Shown here: positions 15,500-23,985 of the stretch, piece after piece
Layout of the letters: each line of letters opens with the position of its first letter
How positions within the stretch are numbered: the first letter of the stretch is position 1
Assembly: GCA_035628645.1 (NCBI GenBank)
Contig: DASPJL010000137.1
Span: 1 to 43,651 of the forward strand
DNA from: DASPJL01 sp035628645
Lineage (GTDB): Bacteria > Bacteroidota > Bacteroidia > Cytophagales > Cyclobacteriaceae
DNA length: 43,651 nt
Direction of reading: 5' to 3'
The notes under the pieces: model-generated
What the model was told of the DNA's origin: nothing
The model's input: the letters and a program-made list of their open reading frames with translations, nothing else
Database searches by the model: none
Made by a program: the position numbers and the translations under genes

Positions 15500-16224
15500 A
15501 AGCTTTAATAATAGATGATGAAAGACTTGCCCGAAAAGAACTGGCTAAACTATTAGCGGATTTCCCGGAAGTTGAAATTATAGGTGAAGCCAGCAATGCT
15601 GACGAAGCTATTGATTTAATAAAACAACTTCAGCCCGAACTCTTGTTTCTGGATATACAAATGCCTGGAAAAACCGGTTTTGAGCTTTTAGCCTCATTAG
15701 ACAAAGCTCCTAATGTTATTTTTACTACTGCTTATGATGAGTATGCCTTAAAGGCTTTTGAGGTTAATGCCCTGGATTATCTTTTAAAACCAATTGTAGT
15801 AGAGCGGCTGGCTGAAAGTTTAAAAAAGCTGGAAGCAAGAGAACTTCAGGAAAAAGGATCCTATGAAGTTGTAAAAAGTCAGCATAAATTAACGGCGGCA
15901 GATCAGGTTTTTGTAAAAGATGGTGAAAAGTGCTGGTTTGTAAAACTTGGAGATATCCGATTGTTTGAATCAGACGGAAATTATGTAAAAGTATATTTTG
16001 AAAAATTCAAACCGATGATACACAAATCGCTTAATAACCTTGATGAGCGATTGGATGAGAGAGATTTTTTCAGGGCAAGCAGAAAACACATCATCAACCT
16101 TAAAAGCGTTCAAAATATAGAACACTGGTTTAACGGAGGACTTATGGTAACACTGACAGGAGGGGAGAAAATCGAATTAAGCAGACGACAGGCGGTTAAG
16201 TTCAAAGATATGATGAGCTTGTAA
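15496..16224 (+). CDS. LytTR-type response regulator
   Basis: 242 residues. The receiver domain (about 1-120) has the acidic pair D7/D8, phospho-acceptor D53 in FLDIQMPG, the switch threonine in IFTTAYDEYAL, and K98 in YLLKPI. A linker rich in Glu and Lys follows. The LytTR DNA-binding domain (about 138-240) shows VKLGDIRLFESDGNYVKVYF, FFRASRKHIINLKSV and ELSRRQAVKFKDM. It is the cognate partner of the upstream LytS-type kinase by position. Its start is fixed by the ATGA overlap with a 24-codon ORF and by the conserved MKALIIDDE N-terminus. It converges on the TerB-like gene with 4 bp between stops. Target promoters are unknown. Confidence 0.95.
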   Translation: MKALIIDDERLARKELAKLLADFPEVEIIGEASNADEAIDLIKQLQPELLFLDIQMPGKTGFELLASLDKAPNVIFTTAYDEYALKAFEVNALDYLLKPIVVERLAESLKKLEARELQEKGSYEVVKSQHKLTAADQVFVKDGEKCWFVKLGDIRLFESDGNYVKVYFEKFKPMIHKSLNNLDERLDERDFFRASRKHIINLKSVQNIEHWFNGGLMVTLTGGEKIELSRRQAVKFKDMMSL

Positions 16225-16228
16225 GAGT

Positions 16229-16594
16229 CTATCCTCTTACCATTGCAATCAATTCACCTTCTATTTGCCAGTCTTTTGCAAGCTTTAACATGGCGGTAGC
16301 TTCCATTTCGCTTATGTACCCTTTTTGATTTGTTGCTTTCCAGACCATGTCCAGATAAGAAAGTCTTTTTTCTTTTTCAAGTTTACCTACTACTTCATTC
16401 AAATATTCCCTGGATCTTTCAAAAGCAGTATAGTAGTCAAGAGCAATAAAGTCATTGGCCCAGTTTAATTCTTCCGAAGCATCATATTTTAAAGCCGTTT
16501 CATCTAAAATCTTTTGTTCCTCCTCATCCAAACCATGATAATGGAAGATGATGGATTTTAGTAACAAAAAAGCTTTTTTCTCTTCACTTGTCAT
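16229..16594 (-). CDS. TerB-like small helical protein
   Basis: 121 residues from the ATG at 16594. A longer frame opens with GTG at 16615, but that codon lies in a perfect -7 promoter box, so it is probably untranslated. The protein is all-helical: EEKKAFLLLKSIIFHYHGLD, DEEEQKILDETALKYD, YLDMVWKATNQKGYISEMEA, TAMLKLAKDWQI. The order, with an acidic loop and a final EAxAMxxLAKxW helix, resembles TerB/tellurite-resistance-like domains, which are general cytoplasmic or membrane-associated stress modules, not specific to tellurium. No other ter genes are present, so no role in metal resistance is claimed. Family placement is by pattern only. Confidence 0.6.
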   Translation of the reverse strand: MTSEEKKAFLLLKSIIFHYHGLDEEEQKILDETALKYDASEELNWANDFIALDYYTAFERSREYLNEVVGKLEKEKRLSYLDMVWKATNQKGYISEMEATAMLKLAKDWQIEGELIAMVRG

Positions 16595-16614
16595 TAAAAA
16601 AAGATTGATAGACA

Positions 16615-16622
16615 CAAATATA
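16615..16622 (-). promoter_or_regulatory. -7 promoter element for the TerB-like gene
   Basis: The reverse strand reads TATATTTG, a perfect TAnnTTTG, 21-28 bases before the ATG at 16594. No TTG partner at the ideal distance is seen. It supports the shorter start. Confidence 0.45.
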
Positions 16623-16721
16623 ATAGTTTTTAGTTTTTATTGTAATCTATTATAAAATATTATTATACTAATAATCAAGGCTTAAGGATTACTGATTTTT
16701 TTTAACAGAATTAATTGATTG

Positions 16722-17852
16722 TTAAATTTCTACCCAAAGTTGTTCTGTAATTTTATCTGCCATAAGCTTTCCTCTTTTTGTTAAAAAAAGGGTTTGGTTT
16801 TTTTGCATCAGATATTCTCCCTTAAGTAAATCTTCCAAAACAAATGATTTGTCCTTTATAAGATCAAAGTTAAAGTTCTTCATTAAATGTTCGTTGTCAC
16901 ATCCCCACACAGTCCTCAATGTAGTAAGAATATACTCATTGATTTTATTTTCTAAAGTCAATACCTCCTCCTCGAACAAAACTCTATTTTCGTTTAAAAA
17001 ATTAATATATTTCTCATTATTCTCAATATTGAACCTTCGTGAACTGCCATTAAAGGAATGAGCACCCGGACCGACACCGAGATAGTTTTTCCCTTTCCAA
17101 TAACTACTGTTATGCTTCGAATAAGCGCTTGGCAACGCGAAATTTGAAATTTCATAATGTTCATAATTGTTGTGTTCCAGTTTTTCAACCAGCATTTCAA
17201 ATTGTTCCGCAGCAAACTCTTCATTCACAGGCTGCATTTTCCCTTTTTTCAACCAATTACCAAAAGCAGTCTTTTCTTCAATGGTAAGACAATATGCGGA
17301 AATATGCCTGGGACGAATTGCCATTGCCATCTCCAGATCATTTTTCCAGGAACTATGATCATTACTCTGTATTCCATAAATTAAATCAATATTAAAATTA
17401 TCAAAACCAGCTTTCACTGCATTTTCCAAACATTCAGCACTTTGGCGGGCATTGTGTACCCTGTTAAGAAATCTTAAGGATTGCTCATTAAAAGATTGGA
17501 CTCCTATACTCAATCTATTTATCCCCAGATCGTAAATGGATTTTAGGTAGGAGAAAGTTAAATCATCAGGATTTCCCTCCAATGTAATTTCAGCATTGGA
17601 AATAATGGAGAAATTTTGCCTTACAGTTGTTAAAATTGCTGTTAGTTCCGATGTTGTCAACAATGATGGGGAGCCGCCTCCGAAGTATATCGTCTCAACA
17701 GATTCCTGACTGAGATAATCCCTTTGAAGAACCAGTTCTTTACATATGGAATCAACCAGTTTAGATTTTTTACTGATATTAGTACTGAAATGAAAGTCAC
17801 AGTAATGACAAGCCTGCCTGCAATACGGGATGTGAATATATATACCTGCCAA
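16722..17852 (-). CDS. hemW: HemW-type radical SAM heme chaperone
   Basis: 376 residues. The radical SAM motif is CRQACHYCDFHF (C11, C15, C18), with the CDF ending typical of HemW. True oxygen-independent coproporphyrinogen oxidase (HemN) has an extra cysteine, CxxxCxxCxC, and a longer N-terminus. Further motifs are YFGGGSPSLLT (SAM binding), LSIGVQSFNEQSLRFLNR, NFNIDLIYGIQ and GVGPGAHSF. HemW binds heme and hands it to respiratory proteins. The only start in frame that keeps the conserved AGIYIHIPYC is TTG at 17852; an in-frame stop lies a short way upstream with no ATG between. It is divergent from the TamA-like gene with 32 bp between start codons. Confidence 0.92.
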   Translation of the reverse strand: MAGIYIHIPYCRQACHYCDFHFSTNISKKSKLVDSICKELVLQRDYLSQESVETIYFGGGSPSLLTTSELTAILTTVRQNFSIISNAEITLEGNPDDLTFSYLKSIYDLGINRLSIGVQSFNEQSLRFLNRVHNARQSAECLENAVKAGFDNFNIDLIYGIQSNDHSSWKNDLEMAMAIRPRHISAYCLTIEEKTAFGNWLKKGKMQPVNEEFAAEQFEMLVEKLEHNNYEHYEISNFALPSAYSKHNSSYWKGKNYLGVGPGAHSFNGSSRRFNIENNEKYINFLNENRVLFEEEVLTLENKINEYILTTLRTVWGCDNEHLMKNFNFDLIKDKSFVLEDLLKGEYLMQKNQTLFLTKRGKLMADKITEQLWVEI

Positions 17853-17884
17853 AGATTTTTTAATTTTATTATAAATACCTTCTT

Positions 17885-19630
17885 TTGAAAAGAGAACAAA
17901 TTATATGGACAATAATTCTTCTTTTTTCTGCATTTTCTTTTGCTAATGCACAAAGTAACTATTATTTAAAAATAGAGGGTAATGCGCACCCCTTAAAAAA
18001 GAAGCTTTTCATTGATCCATCCACGCCCGTTAGGGATTCTTTAACAGCTGCTGTCTTACTGGAAGAATTAGTACAAAACTGGAGGAATGAAGGCTTTTTA
18101 ACTGCAAGTTTAGATTCTTCCTTTATAAAAAAAGATACTATTTATGCCTATTTATCCGTGGGCGAAAAATACAGATGGGTTAAATTAGGGAAAGGAAATG
18201 TGGATGAAAGTTTTTTAAGGCAAGTTGGTTTTAAAGAAAAACTTTATTTAAACAGGTCGTTTTCAATTTCGGAATACAAAAAACTTCAATACAGATTAAT
18301 TACTCTGTCGGAAAACAGAGGAAATCCATTTGCTTCGATAAAACTAGATTCTATTAAAATTGAAGGATCAGGAATAATTGCCTCTCTGAAGTATAGTCCA
18401 GGACCCTTTATTTCTTATGATACTTTAACAATAGTGGGAACAGCCAAAATTAAACCCGGATTTGTAGCCCGATATTTTAACATCAAAAAAGGGAACCCAT
18501 TCAACAGATCAAAAATAACGGAAGCAGAAAACTCCGTTTCTGAATTTCCGTCTGTTAAGCTGGTTCGTCCAACAGATATTATTTATAGCAATTACAAAGC
18601 CTACCCGGTTTTCTTTCTGAACCACAGACCTGCTAATGTTATTGATGGAATTATTGGATTTCTTCCGAATGAAAATAAAAACCAGAAGCTTTTAGTGACG
18701 GGGCAGCTAAATTTGAATTTATTTAACATCGGAGGTTCAGGAAAGGATTTGTTAATAGAATGGAATAAATTAAAACCGTTGTCACAGTTATTAAATCTTC
18801 AATTTAATAACTATAACCTGCTCCGAACAGGGCTAGATCTGGAAACTAAATTTAATTTAACTAAAGAAGATACTACTTTTATTAATATTGTAGGGCGAAT
18901 AAATATTTCGAAGCCTCTTCGGGGAAATTATGGAAGAATTAAGTTTTTCTCTGAATTAAAAAATTCAAGGATCGGAAGTAATGTTGTGGAAAACCAACTT
19001 GCAGATTCGGTTTTGGCAGATTTTAATCTTGTTTCCTATGGTCTAGGATATCAGTGGCAAAATCTGGACGATGTTATATTTCCGCGTAAAGGGCTAAAGT
19101 TTACCGTGGATGGTTTGATTGGGAATAAAACAATTCGAAGAAATCCGACTGTTGATTCTACCTTTAATGGGAATATCTCGGGGAAAAGCCTTCAATCTTC
19201 TCTGACTGCAAGCATTCAGTCGCATCTTAGAATAAAAGGGAAAAGCGGACTTTATGCGGCATTTAGCGGAGGATTTATTTTTAATGACAGGATATTAATT
19301 AATGACATGTTCCGGATCGGAGGATTAAAAACGTTGAGGGGATTTAATGAAAATTTTTTCTTTGCTTCAGGTTATGGGATAAGCAATTTAGAATTTAGAT
19401 ATTTTTACGAAGCTGAATCTTTTTTTATGTTGTTCTATGACCAAGCATTCCTTCGTTCCGAATTTATAAATATGATTAACGTAGACTATCCTTTGGGAAT
19501 TGGAGCGGGCTTAAATTTAAAAACCGATGTTGGAACTTTACAGGTGGTATACTCATTAGGTAAATCAAATAGCCAACCTCTTAATTTTAACTATTCAAAA
19601 ATACATTTTGGTATTATCAATAGATTCTAA
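17885..19630 (+). CDS. TamA/BamA-like outer-membrane protein (POTRA plus barrel)
   Basis: 581 residues, using TTG at 17885 because the signal peptide (KREQIIWTIILLFSAFSFANAQ region, about 1-23) begins there and no ATG exists upstream in frame. Residues about 25-250 contain POTRA-like alpha/beta repeats, for example a stretch around GKGNVDESFLRQVGF and another around FNIKKGNPFNRSKITEAE. Residues about 270-581 form the beta-barrel, with the Omp85 signature FRIGGLKTLRGFNEN (substrate-loop RGF) and a C-terminal strand ending in Phe. It is shorter than BamA and probably has fewer POTRAs, so it is more like TamA or a lineage-specific Omp85. Likely role: inserting or exporting outer-membrane or surface proteins. 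Which cargo is unknown. Confidence 0.85.
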   Translation: MKREQIIWTIILLFSAFSFANAQSNYYLKIEGNAHPLKKKLFIDPSTPVRDSLTAAVLLEELVQNWRNEGFLTASLDSSFIKKDTIYAYLSVGEKYRWVKLGKGNVDESFLRQVGFKEKLYLNRSFSISEYKKLQYRLITLSENRGNPFASIKLDSIKIEGSGIIASLKYSPGPFISYDTLTIVGTAKIKPGFVARYFNIKKGNPFNRSKITEAENSVSEFPSVKLVRPTDIIYSNYKAYPVFFLNHRPANVIDGIIGFLPNENKNQKLLVTGQLNLNLFNIGGSGKDLLIEWNKLKPLSQLLNLQFNNYNLLRTGLDLETKFNLTKEDTTFINIVGRINISKPLRGNYGRIKFFSELKNSRIGSNVVENQLADSVLADFNLVSYGLGYQWQNLDDVIFPRKGLKFTVDGLIGNKTIRRNPTVDSTFNGNISGKSLQSSLTASIQSHLRIKGKSGLYAAFSGGFIFNDRILINDMFRIGGLKTLRGFNENFFFASGYGISNLEFRYFYEAESFFMLFYDQAFLRSEFINMINVDYPLGIGAGLNLKTDVGTLQVVYSLGKSNSQPLNFNYSKIHFGIINRF

Positions 19631-19741
19631 AACTTGCACCAACCGACATTTGACTAAATTATGTATTCAAATAAAATTATTCACATTTACAAAATGAAAC
19701 TAAAAAATAAGTAAAATTGTCCCAACCAGATTGAACTATTC

Positions 19742-20785
19742 ATGGATACTATTATAATTTTCCTATCCGTTCTTTGGTCTTTTCTAATCACGGTTTTTGC
19801 CATTCCCTCCATTATAAATGTAGCGCATAGCAAGAAGTTATTAGATGAACCCAATCAAAGGACAATGCATCAATCCTTAACTCCCCGTTTAGGAGGATTA
19901 GCCATTTTTGCAGGTTTTATGTCGGCCCTTACCATATTCGGGGAATTAAGTTATAGCATCCAACACTTGCTCGCAGGTTGTATAATAATTTACTTTATAG
20001 GTCTGAAAGACGATATCGTTTCAGTATCTGCTTTCAAAAAATTCTTTGTTCAGATATTGGCAACAGGGATAATAATGTTCATGGGAGACATAAGAATTAC
20101 CAGTTTTCAGGGACTTTTAGGTATCTATGATCTGGAACAAGGATTTAGTTATGCTTTTACTTTTATTTTAGTTATCGGTATTACCAATGCCATAAATTTG
20201 ATTGATGGTTTAGATGGGTTGGCCGGGACCATCATTTTAATTATAAGCATAACCTTTGGTGTATATTTTTTCGCACTGGATTCTCCACATTATTCAATTG
20301 TAGCCTTCTGTCTGGCAGGGAGCATTTTAGGCTTTCTTAGGTATAACTTTACCAAGGCAATCATCTTTATGGGTGATACCGGTTCCCTTGTAAGCGGTTT
20401 TATCATTTCCGTACTGGCAATTAAGTTTATCGAAACAAATAGTGTGTCAATTGAACCTATCATACCTTCAGCACCCGCTATATGCGTTGGAATTCTTATA
20501 ATTCCTATTGTGGATACACTTAGGGTCTCTATTATAAGAATTTTAAATGGCAAATCACCCTTTTCGCCGGATAAAAACCACCTTCACCATAGATTAATTG
20601 CCTTAGGATTTTCACAAATGCAATCTGTTCTAATCCTGGCGGTTCTTAATATTCTGGTAATTGCAGGAGTAGTTTATTTCGCCTTTATAGGTACACTAAA
20701 CCTTCTTGTAGCTTTACTAATCTTTTCAATTATTCTATCAATAGTTCTAGAAATTAAAAGGAAACCACTCCCTCAGCCAAGATGA
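19742..20785 (+). CDS. WecA/MraY-family polyprenyl-phosphate sugar-1-phosphate transferase
   Basis: 347 residues, about 10-11 membrane segments. It moves a phospho-N-acetyl sugar from a UDP-sugar to a polyprenyl phosphate on the inner face of the cytoplasmic membrane, starting synthesis of a surface polysaccharide. Conserved residues: DEPNQRTMH and TPRLGGLAIF near the start, LKDDIVS (D90, D91), NAINLIDGLDGLAG (D155, D158), FMGDTGS (D212), and the cytoplasmic HLHHRL motif (H280-R284) typical of the WecA rather than the MraY branch. It overlaps the next gene by four bases (ATGA), so the two are translationally coupled. In T9SS bacteria, cargo is anchored to a polysaccharide-lipid (A-LPS), so a link is tempting but unproven. 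Confidence 0.93.
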   Translation: MDTIIIFLSVLWSFLITVFAIPSIINVAHSKKLLDEPNQRTMHQSLTPRLGGLAIFAGFMSALTIFGELSYSIQHLLAGCIIIYFIGLKDDIVSVSAFKKFFVQILATGIIMFMGDIRITSFQGLLGIYDLEQGFSYAFTFILVIGITNAINLIDGLDGLAGTIILIISITFGVYFFALDSPHYSIVAFCLAGSILGFLRYNFTKAIIFMGDTGSLVSGFIISVLAIKFIETNSVSIEPIIPSAPAICVGILIIPIVDTLRVSIIRILNGKSPFSPDKNHLHHRLIALGFSQMQSVLILAVLNILVIAGVVYFAFIGTLNLLVALLIFSIILSIVLEIKRKPLPQPR

Positions 20786-21921
20786 GATTTATTTCGATTT
20801 TATTAATTTCATTTATTTCCCTCAACGGTCTTGTTGCTCAGGAATCGGAAGACTTTAACCAATTTAGAGTGGTAAAAGATTTAAGAAGCGAACTTCTGGT
20901 TTACGACCCTGACTTTTCTTCCTATGTTCCCTATAATTCAGAAATACACTCCGGAACCAACTTTATAACTATACAACTGGATTCTTCACTCAATAAAAAG
21001 TATTCCTGCATTTTATATATATCAAAGGGTTCCTCACTTTTCTTTGACAACAAATTATATGAAAAGTCGGATAAAGAGGGGTGGATACAATTAAAAAGCA
21101 GGGAAATCAATAACTCTAAATGGCTTACTATTTTCCACCCGTCGGGAAAATTACCTTTTAATAAAATATTTTACGGGCTAAAAATTAATTCAAAGGCTCC
21201 TCCAAAGTTATTGGAAAACAAGTTAGAGGCTCGTCCGGTTTTTTCCATTACCTTCCAAAATTTTTTTATTATAGTCTTTATAATTATCCTGATTCTGTTA
21301 GCCGTCCTAAAGGTTTTTAACAATAAGGCTTATAACGAGTTTTACAGTATTAGAAGAAATACTCTTGCTATAGGAAAAGATCAAAGTTTTATTTTCAAAA
21401 AGCCTCTGAACAGGAATAATATTGCCTCCTTATTTATCCATTGCCTTATATTTGTTTTCGTCTTTTTTATTATCCAGTTTTTCACTGATGGATTAATCCA
21501 GCTTTCCTTATTCAACCGGCAAAATTCCCTAAGTCAATTGCTGCTCAGTTACTTTACTTTTGTTGGAATTGCCTTTGGTGTATATATATTAAAATTCATT
21601 TTAATAGCCTTTATATCTTATTTATACAATGTGACGGAATATAAGTTGGTTCATTACTTCAATTTTATAAAGCTATCCATGGTATTTTACCTACTGATCC
21701 TGCCATTTATAAGTATCATTTATTTGTGGTTCGACAGATTAAACGAGAGGCTGATTATAAATGTGATTTTTTTGTGCCTTATTGGCTTTTCCATAGCCAA
21801 AATCATAGTAATTAGTTATAATTTAAATAAGATTAGGCAATTTAGAAATCTCTATTTATTTTCTTACCTTTGTGCTACTGAAATAATACCATTATTTATA
21901 GTTTTTAAACTATTGGTTTAA
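20782..21921 (+). CDS. DUF4271 membrane protein, T9SS-associated neighbourhood
   Basis: 379 residues. A signal peptide (about 1-19, ending LVAQ) is followed by a periplasmic domain of about 140 residues and then six hydrophobic segments between about 152 and 379 (for example FIIVFIIILILLAVLKVF and LFIHCLIFVFVFFIIQFF), the layout of DUF4271 proteins found only in Bacteroidota. It starts inside the stop of the WecA-like gene (ATGA) and is followed 43 bp later by the HemD-like gene. I recall this DUF4271-hemD-porP order from other Bacteroidota, which would suggest a link to secretion or envelope assembly; no biochemical role is known to me. The length of the soluble part is from the sequence, its fold is not recognised. 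Confidence 0.75.
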   Translation: MRFISILLISFISLNGLVAQESEDFNQFRVVKDLRSELLVYDPDFSSYVPYNSEIHSGTNFITIQLDSSLNKKYSCILYISKGSSLFFDNKLYEKSDKEGWIQLKSREINNSKWLTIFHPSGKLPFNKIFYGLKINSKAPPKLLENKLEARPVFSITFQNFFIIVFIIILILLAVLKVFNNKAYNEFYSIRRNTLAIGKDQSFIFKKPLNRNNIASLFIHCLIFVFVFFIIQFFTDGLIQLSLFNRQNSLSQLLLSYFTFVGIAFGVYILKFILIAFISYLYNVTEYKLVHYFNFIKLSMVFYLLILPFISIIYLWFDRLNERLIINVIFLCLIGFSIAKIIVISYNLNKIRQFRNLYLFSYLCATEIIPLFIVFKLLV

Positions 21922-21964
21922 CTTTTCTATCCGTAAACAACTATTAAATTCAGCAATATAAAGG

Positions 21965-22756
21965 ATGAGCAATTCCATGACCACTATTGTGCCTGAGGAA
22001 AGGCTTAAGAGAGTTTCCAGTATTCTTGTTACACAGCCTCAGCCTACAGACGAAAAATCACCCTATTTCGATTTAGCAGAAAAGTATAAGATCAAAATTG
22101 ATTTCCGCCCGTTTATCGAAGTACAACCTGTTGATGTGAAAGAATTTAGAAAGCAGAAGGTTGATATTTTAGATCACACAGCGGTAATTTTTACTAGTCG
22201 CAATGCAGTTGATTTATTTTTCAAGCTATGTTCAGAATGTAAGATAGAAATTCCCCCTGATATGAAATATTTTTGTATTTCGGATCAAACTTCATACTAT
22301 CTTCAAAAATATATCGTACTTAGAAAAAGAAAGATATTTACAGGTGAAAAATCAGCTCAGGATTTGATAGAAATATTGAAGAAGCATAAAAATGAGCGGT
22401 TTATTTTCCCTTGTTCCAGTATCCGTAAAAATGATATCCCTGATTTTTTAGATCAGAATGGATATAAATATTCAGAAGCAATAATATATGAAACGGTGGC
22501 AAGTGATCTTTCTGATCTTGCAGATGTTAATTATGATATTCTTGCTTTTTACAGCCCATCGGGAATAAATTCGTTATTTGTTAATTTTCCTGATTTTAAA
22601 CAGAACAATACAAGAATGGCAGCGTTTGGTTCTACAACAGCAAAAGCTGTAAGGGATGCAGGATTGATATTGGATATAGAAGCCCCTATGCCTAACGCAC
22701 CATCAATGACAGGCGCTTTAGAACTCTACATTAAAAAGGTAAACGGAATAAAATAA
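21965..22756 (+). CDS. hemD: Uroporphyrinogen-III synthase-like protein
   Basis: 263 residues with the two-domain HemD fold pattern: ILVTQPQPTDEKSPYFDLAE at about 20-39, VIFTSRNAVDLFF, EKSAQDLIEIL, RFIFPCSSIRKNDIPDFL, ILAFYSPSGINSLF, and AAFGSTTAKAVRDAG near the end. HemD cyclises hydroxymethylbilane to uroporphyrinogen III in heme and corrin synthesis. The fold has low sequence conservation, so family placement rests on these spaced motifs. No other heme genes are adjacent (hemW is 4 kb away on the other strand); instead it lies between DUF4271 and porP. It may be the only hemD in the genome or a divergent paralogue with another role; the sequence alone cannot tell. A second Met at codon 5 is a possible start. 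Confidence 0.85.
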   Translation: MSNSMTTIVPEERLKRVSSILVTQPQPTDEKSPYFDLAEKYKIKIDFRPFIEVQPVDVKEFRKQKVDILDHTAVIFTSRNAVDLFFKLCSECKIEIPPDMKYFCISDQTSYYLQKYIVLRKRKIFTGEKSAQDLIEILKKHKNERFIFPCSSIRKNDIPDFLDQNGYKYSEAIIYETVASDLSDLADVNYDILAFYSPSGINSLFVNFPDFKQNNTRMAAFGSTTAKAVRDAGLILDIEAPMPNAPSMTGALELYIKKVNGIK

Positions 22757-22807
22757 AATAATTTATACATAAAATAAACGGAGTAATATCACAATTTTAA
22801 GATTTTT

Positions 22808-22839
22808 TTGTTTTATTCAATTTTTTACCTTTATATTTA
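22808..22839 (+). promoter_or_regulatory. Candidate promoter for porP
   Basis: TTG at 22808-22810, a 21-bp spacer, then TATATTTA at 22832-22839, seven of eight bases of TAnnTTTG. Predicted transcription start is about 12-15 bases before the ATG at 22859. Confidence 0.4.
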
Positions 22840-22858
22840 GGCTTTATTTGCGCCGGAT

Positions 22859-23815
22859 ATGAAAAAACTATGTATTATCTTCGTCTTACTAACCTTTTGT
22901 AGTATAGCAAATCGTGCATTTGCTCAACAGCCTGCGCAATTCAGTCAATACATGTTTAATACCTTATACTATAATCCTGCATTTGCAGGTGTAGAAGGTG
23001 CTACAAAGTTTTCTGTACTCCACAGAGATCAATGGACGGGTTACACCGGGGACTTTGATCAGGGCGGAGCCCCTAAAACAACACTGATTACTTTAAATAC
23101 ACCCATCCTTATGTTAAAAAGTGGAGCGGGGTTGTATTTAATCCGTGATCAGATAGGTCCTTTCCAAAACTTAGAAGCTCAATTTTCTTATGCTTACCAT
23201 CTTCCTATATTTAAAGGAAAGTTAAGTCTTGGATTGAGGGGAGGATTCTTTTCACAAGCCATTGATTTTGACAAATTGAGACCTAATGATATTGATGACC
23301 CTACCATACCTGCTGGAAAAGAATCTCAGATAAAACCTGATATGGGGATAGGGCTTTACTACCGGGCAGAAAAATATTTTATAGGCGCTTCTTTTAATCA
23401 CTTATTAAAAACAGAATTTCAATTTGCAAAGGACACGACAAGAAACGCACTTGAGCAAGCCTCTTATTTCACAGGAGGTTACGATTTCAAATACTCCGGC
23501 GACTTGACAATAACCCCGAGTGTATTAGTTCAAACAGATTTTAAACAATTATCTGTACAAGGAGGCGTTCTTGCAACTTATAAAGATAGATTTTGGGGAG
23601 GGTTGTCCTATAGGCAGTCCGAAGCTGCTATTATTATGTTAGGTATGGCGTTATTAAAAGACAATAGTTTAAAGATAGGTTACTCATTTGATTACATTGT
23701 AACCGCTCAAAAAGCTAAGAGCGCTACGTCCAGTGAATTAATGCTTTCTTATACCTTGCCAGTCGCAACTACCAATAAGAAGTCAATCATAAGGACGCCA
23801 AGATTCAGGCAATAA
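22859..23815 (+). CDS. porP: PorP/SprF-family type IX secretion outer-membrane protein
   Basis: 318 residues. Signal peptide about 1-22 (FCSIANRAFAQ), then the hallmark PAQFSQYMFNTLYYNPAFAG, HRDQWTGYTG and repeated amphipathic beta strands to the end: a predicted barrel of the PorP/SprF family. In T9SS, PorP-type barrels sit in the outer membrane with the GldK/PorK-GldN/PorN ring, or couple specific cargo. This copy lies directly upstream of gldKLMN in the same order as the P. gingivalis porPKLMN operon, so it is likely the core PorP and not one of the many cargo-linked SprF paralogues. The 170-bp gap before gldK has its own -7 box, so expression may be partly separate. Confidence 0.92.
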   Translation: MKKLCIIFVLLTFCSIANRAFAQQPAQFSQYMFNTLYYNPAFAGVEGATKFSVLHRDQWTGYTGDFDQGGAPKTTLITLNTPILMLKSGAGLYLIRDQIGPFQNLEAQFSYAYHLPIFKGKLSLGLRGGFFSQAIDFDKLRPNDIDDPTIPAGKESQIKPDMGIGLYYRAEKYFIGASFNHLLKTEFQFAKDTTRNALEQASYFTGGYDFKYSGDLTITPSVLVQTDFKQLSVQGGVLATYKDRFWGGLSYRQSEAAIIMLGMALLKDNSLKIGYSFDYIVTAQKAKSATSSELMLSYTLPVATTNKKSIIRTPRFRQ

Positions 23816-23941
23816 ACAGAGTGAATAAAAAAAGTTTAGTTCAAGACTAAGAGTAGAACTAAAAAAAGTATAAATAATAGAATAAATATTACAATTGAAG
23901 GTTAAAATAAAAGTTGGACATATTTAGAATTTTTATAATTT

Positions 23942-23949
23942 TATTTTTG
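23942..23949 (+). promoter_or_regulatory. -7 promoter element ahead of gldK
   Basis: TATTTTTG is a perfect TAnnTTTG, 37 bases before the gldK ATG at 23986. The nearest upstream TTG (23914-23916) is 25 bp away, longer than usual, so the -33 half is poor. It could drive gldKLMN independently of porP. Confidence 0.45.
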
Positions 23950-23985
23950 AACAACGAATAAACAGGTTAAAGTCAGAATTGTGTT

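Noticed and set aside
16722..17852. Oxygen-independent coproporphyrinogen III oxidase (HemN)
   Set aside because: The radical SAM motif is CxxxCxxC followed by DF, without the extra cysteine and N-terminal extension of HemN; HemW fits better.
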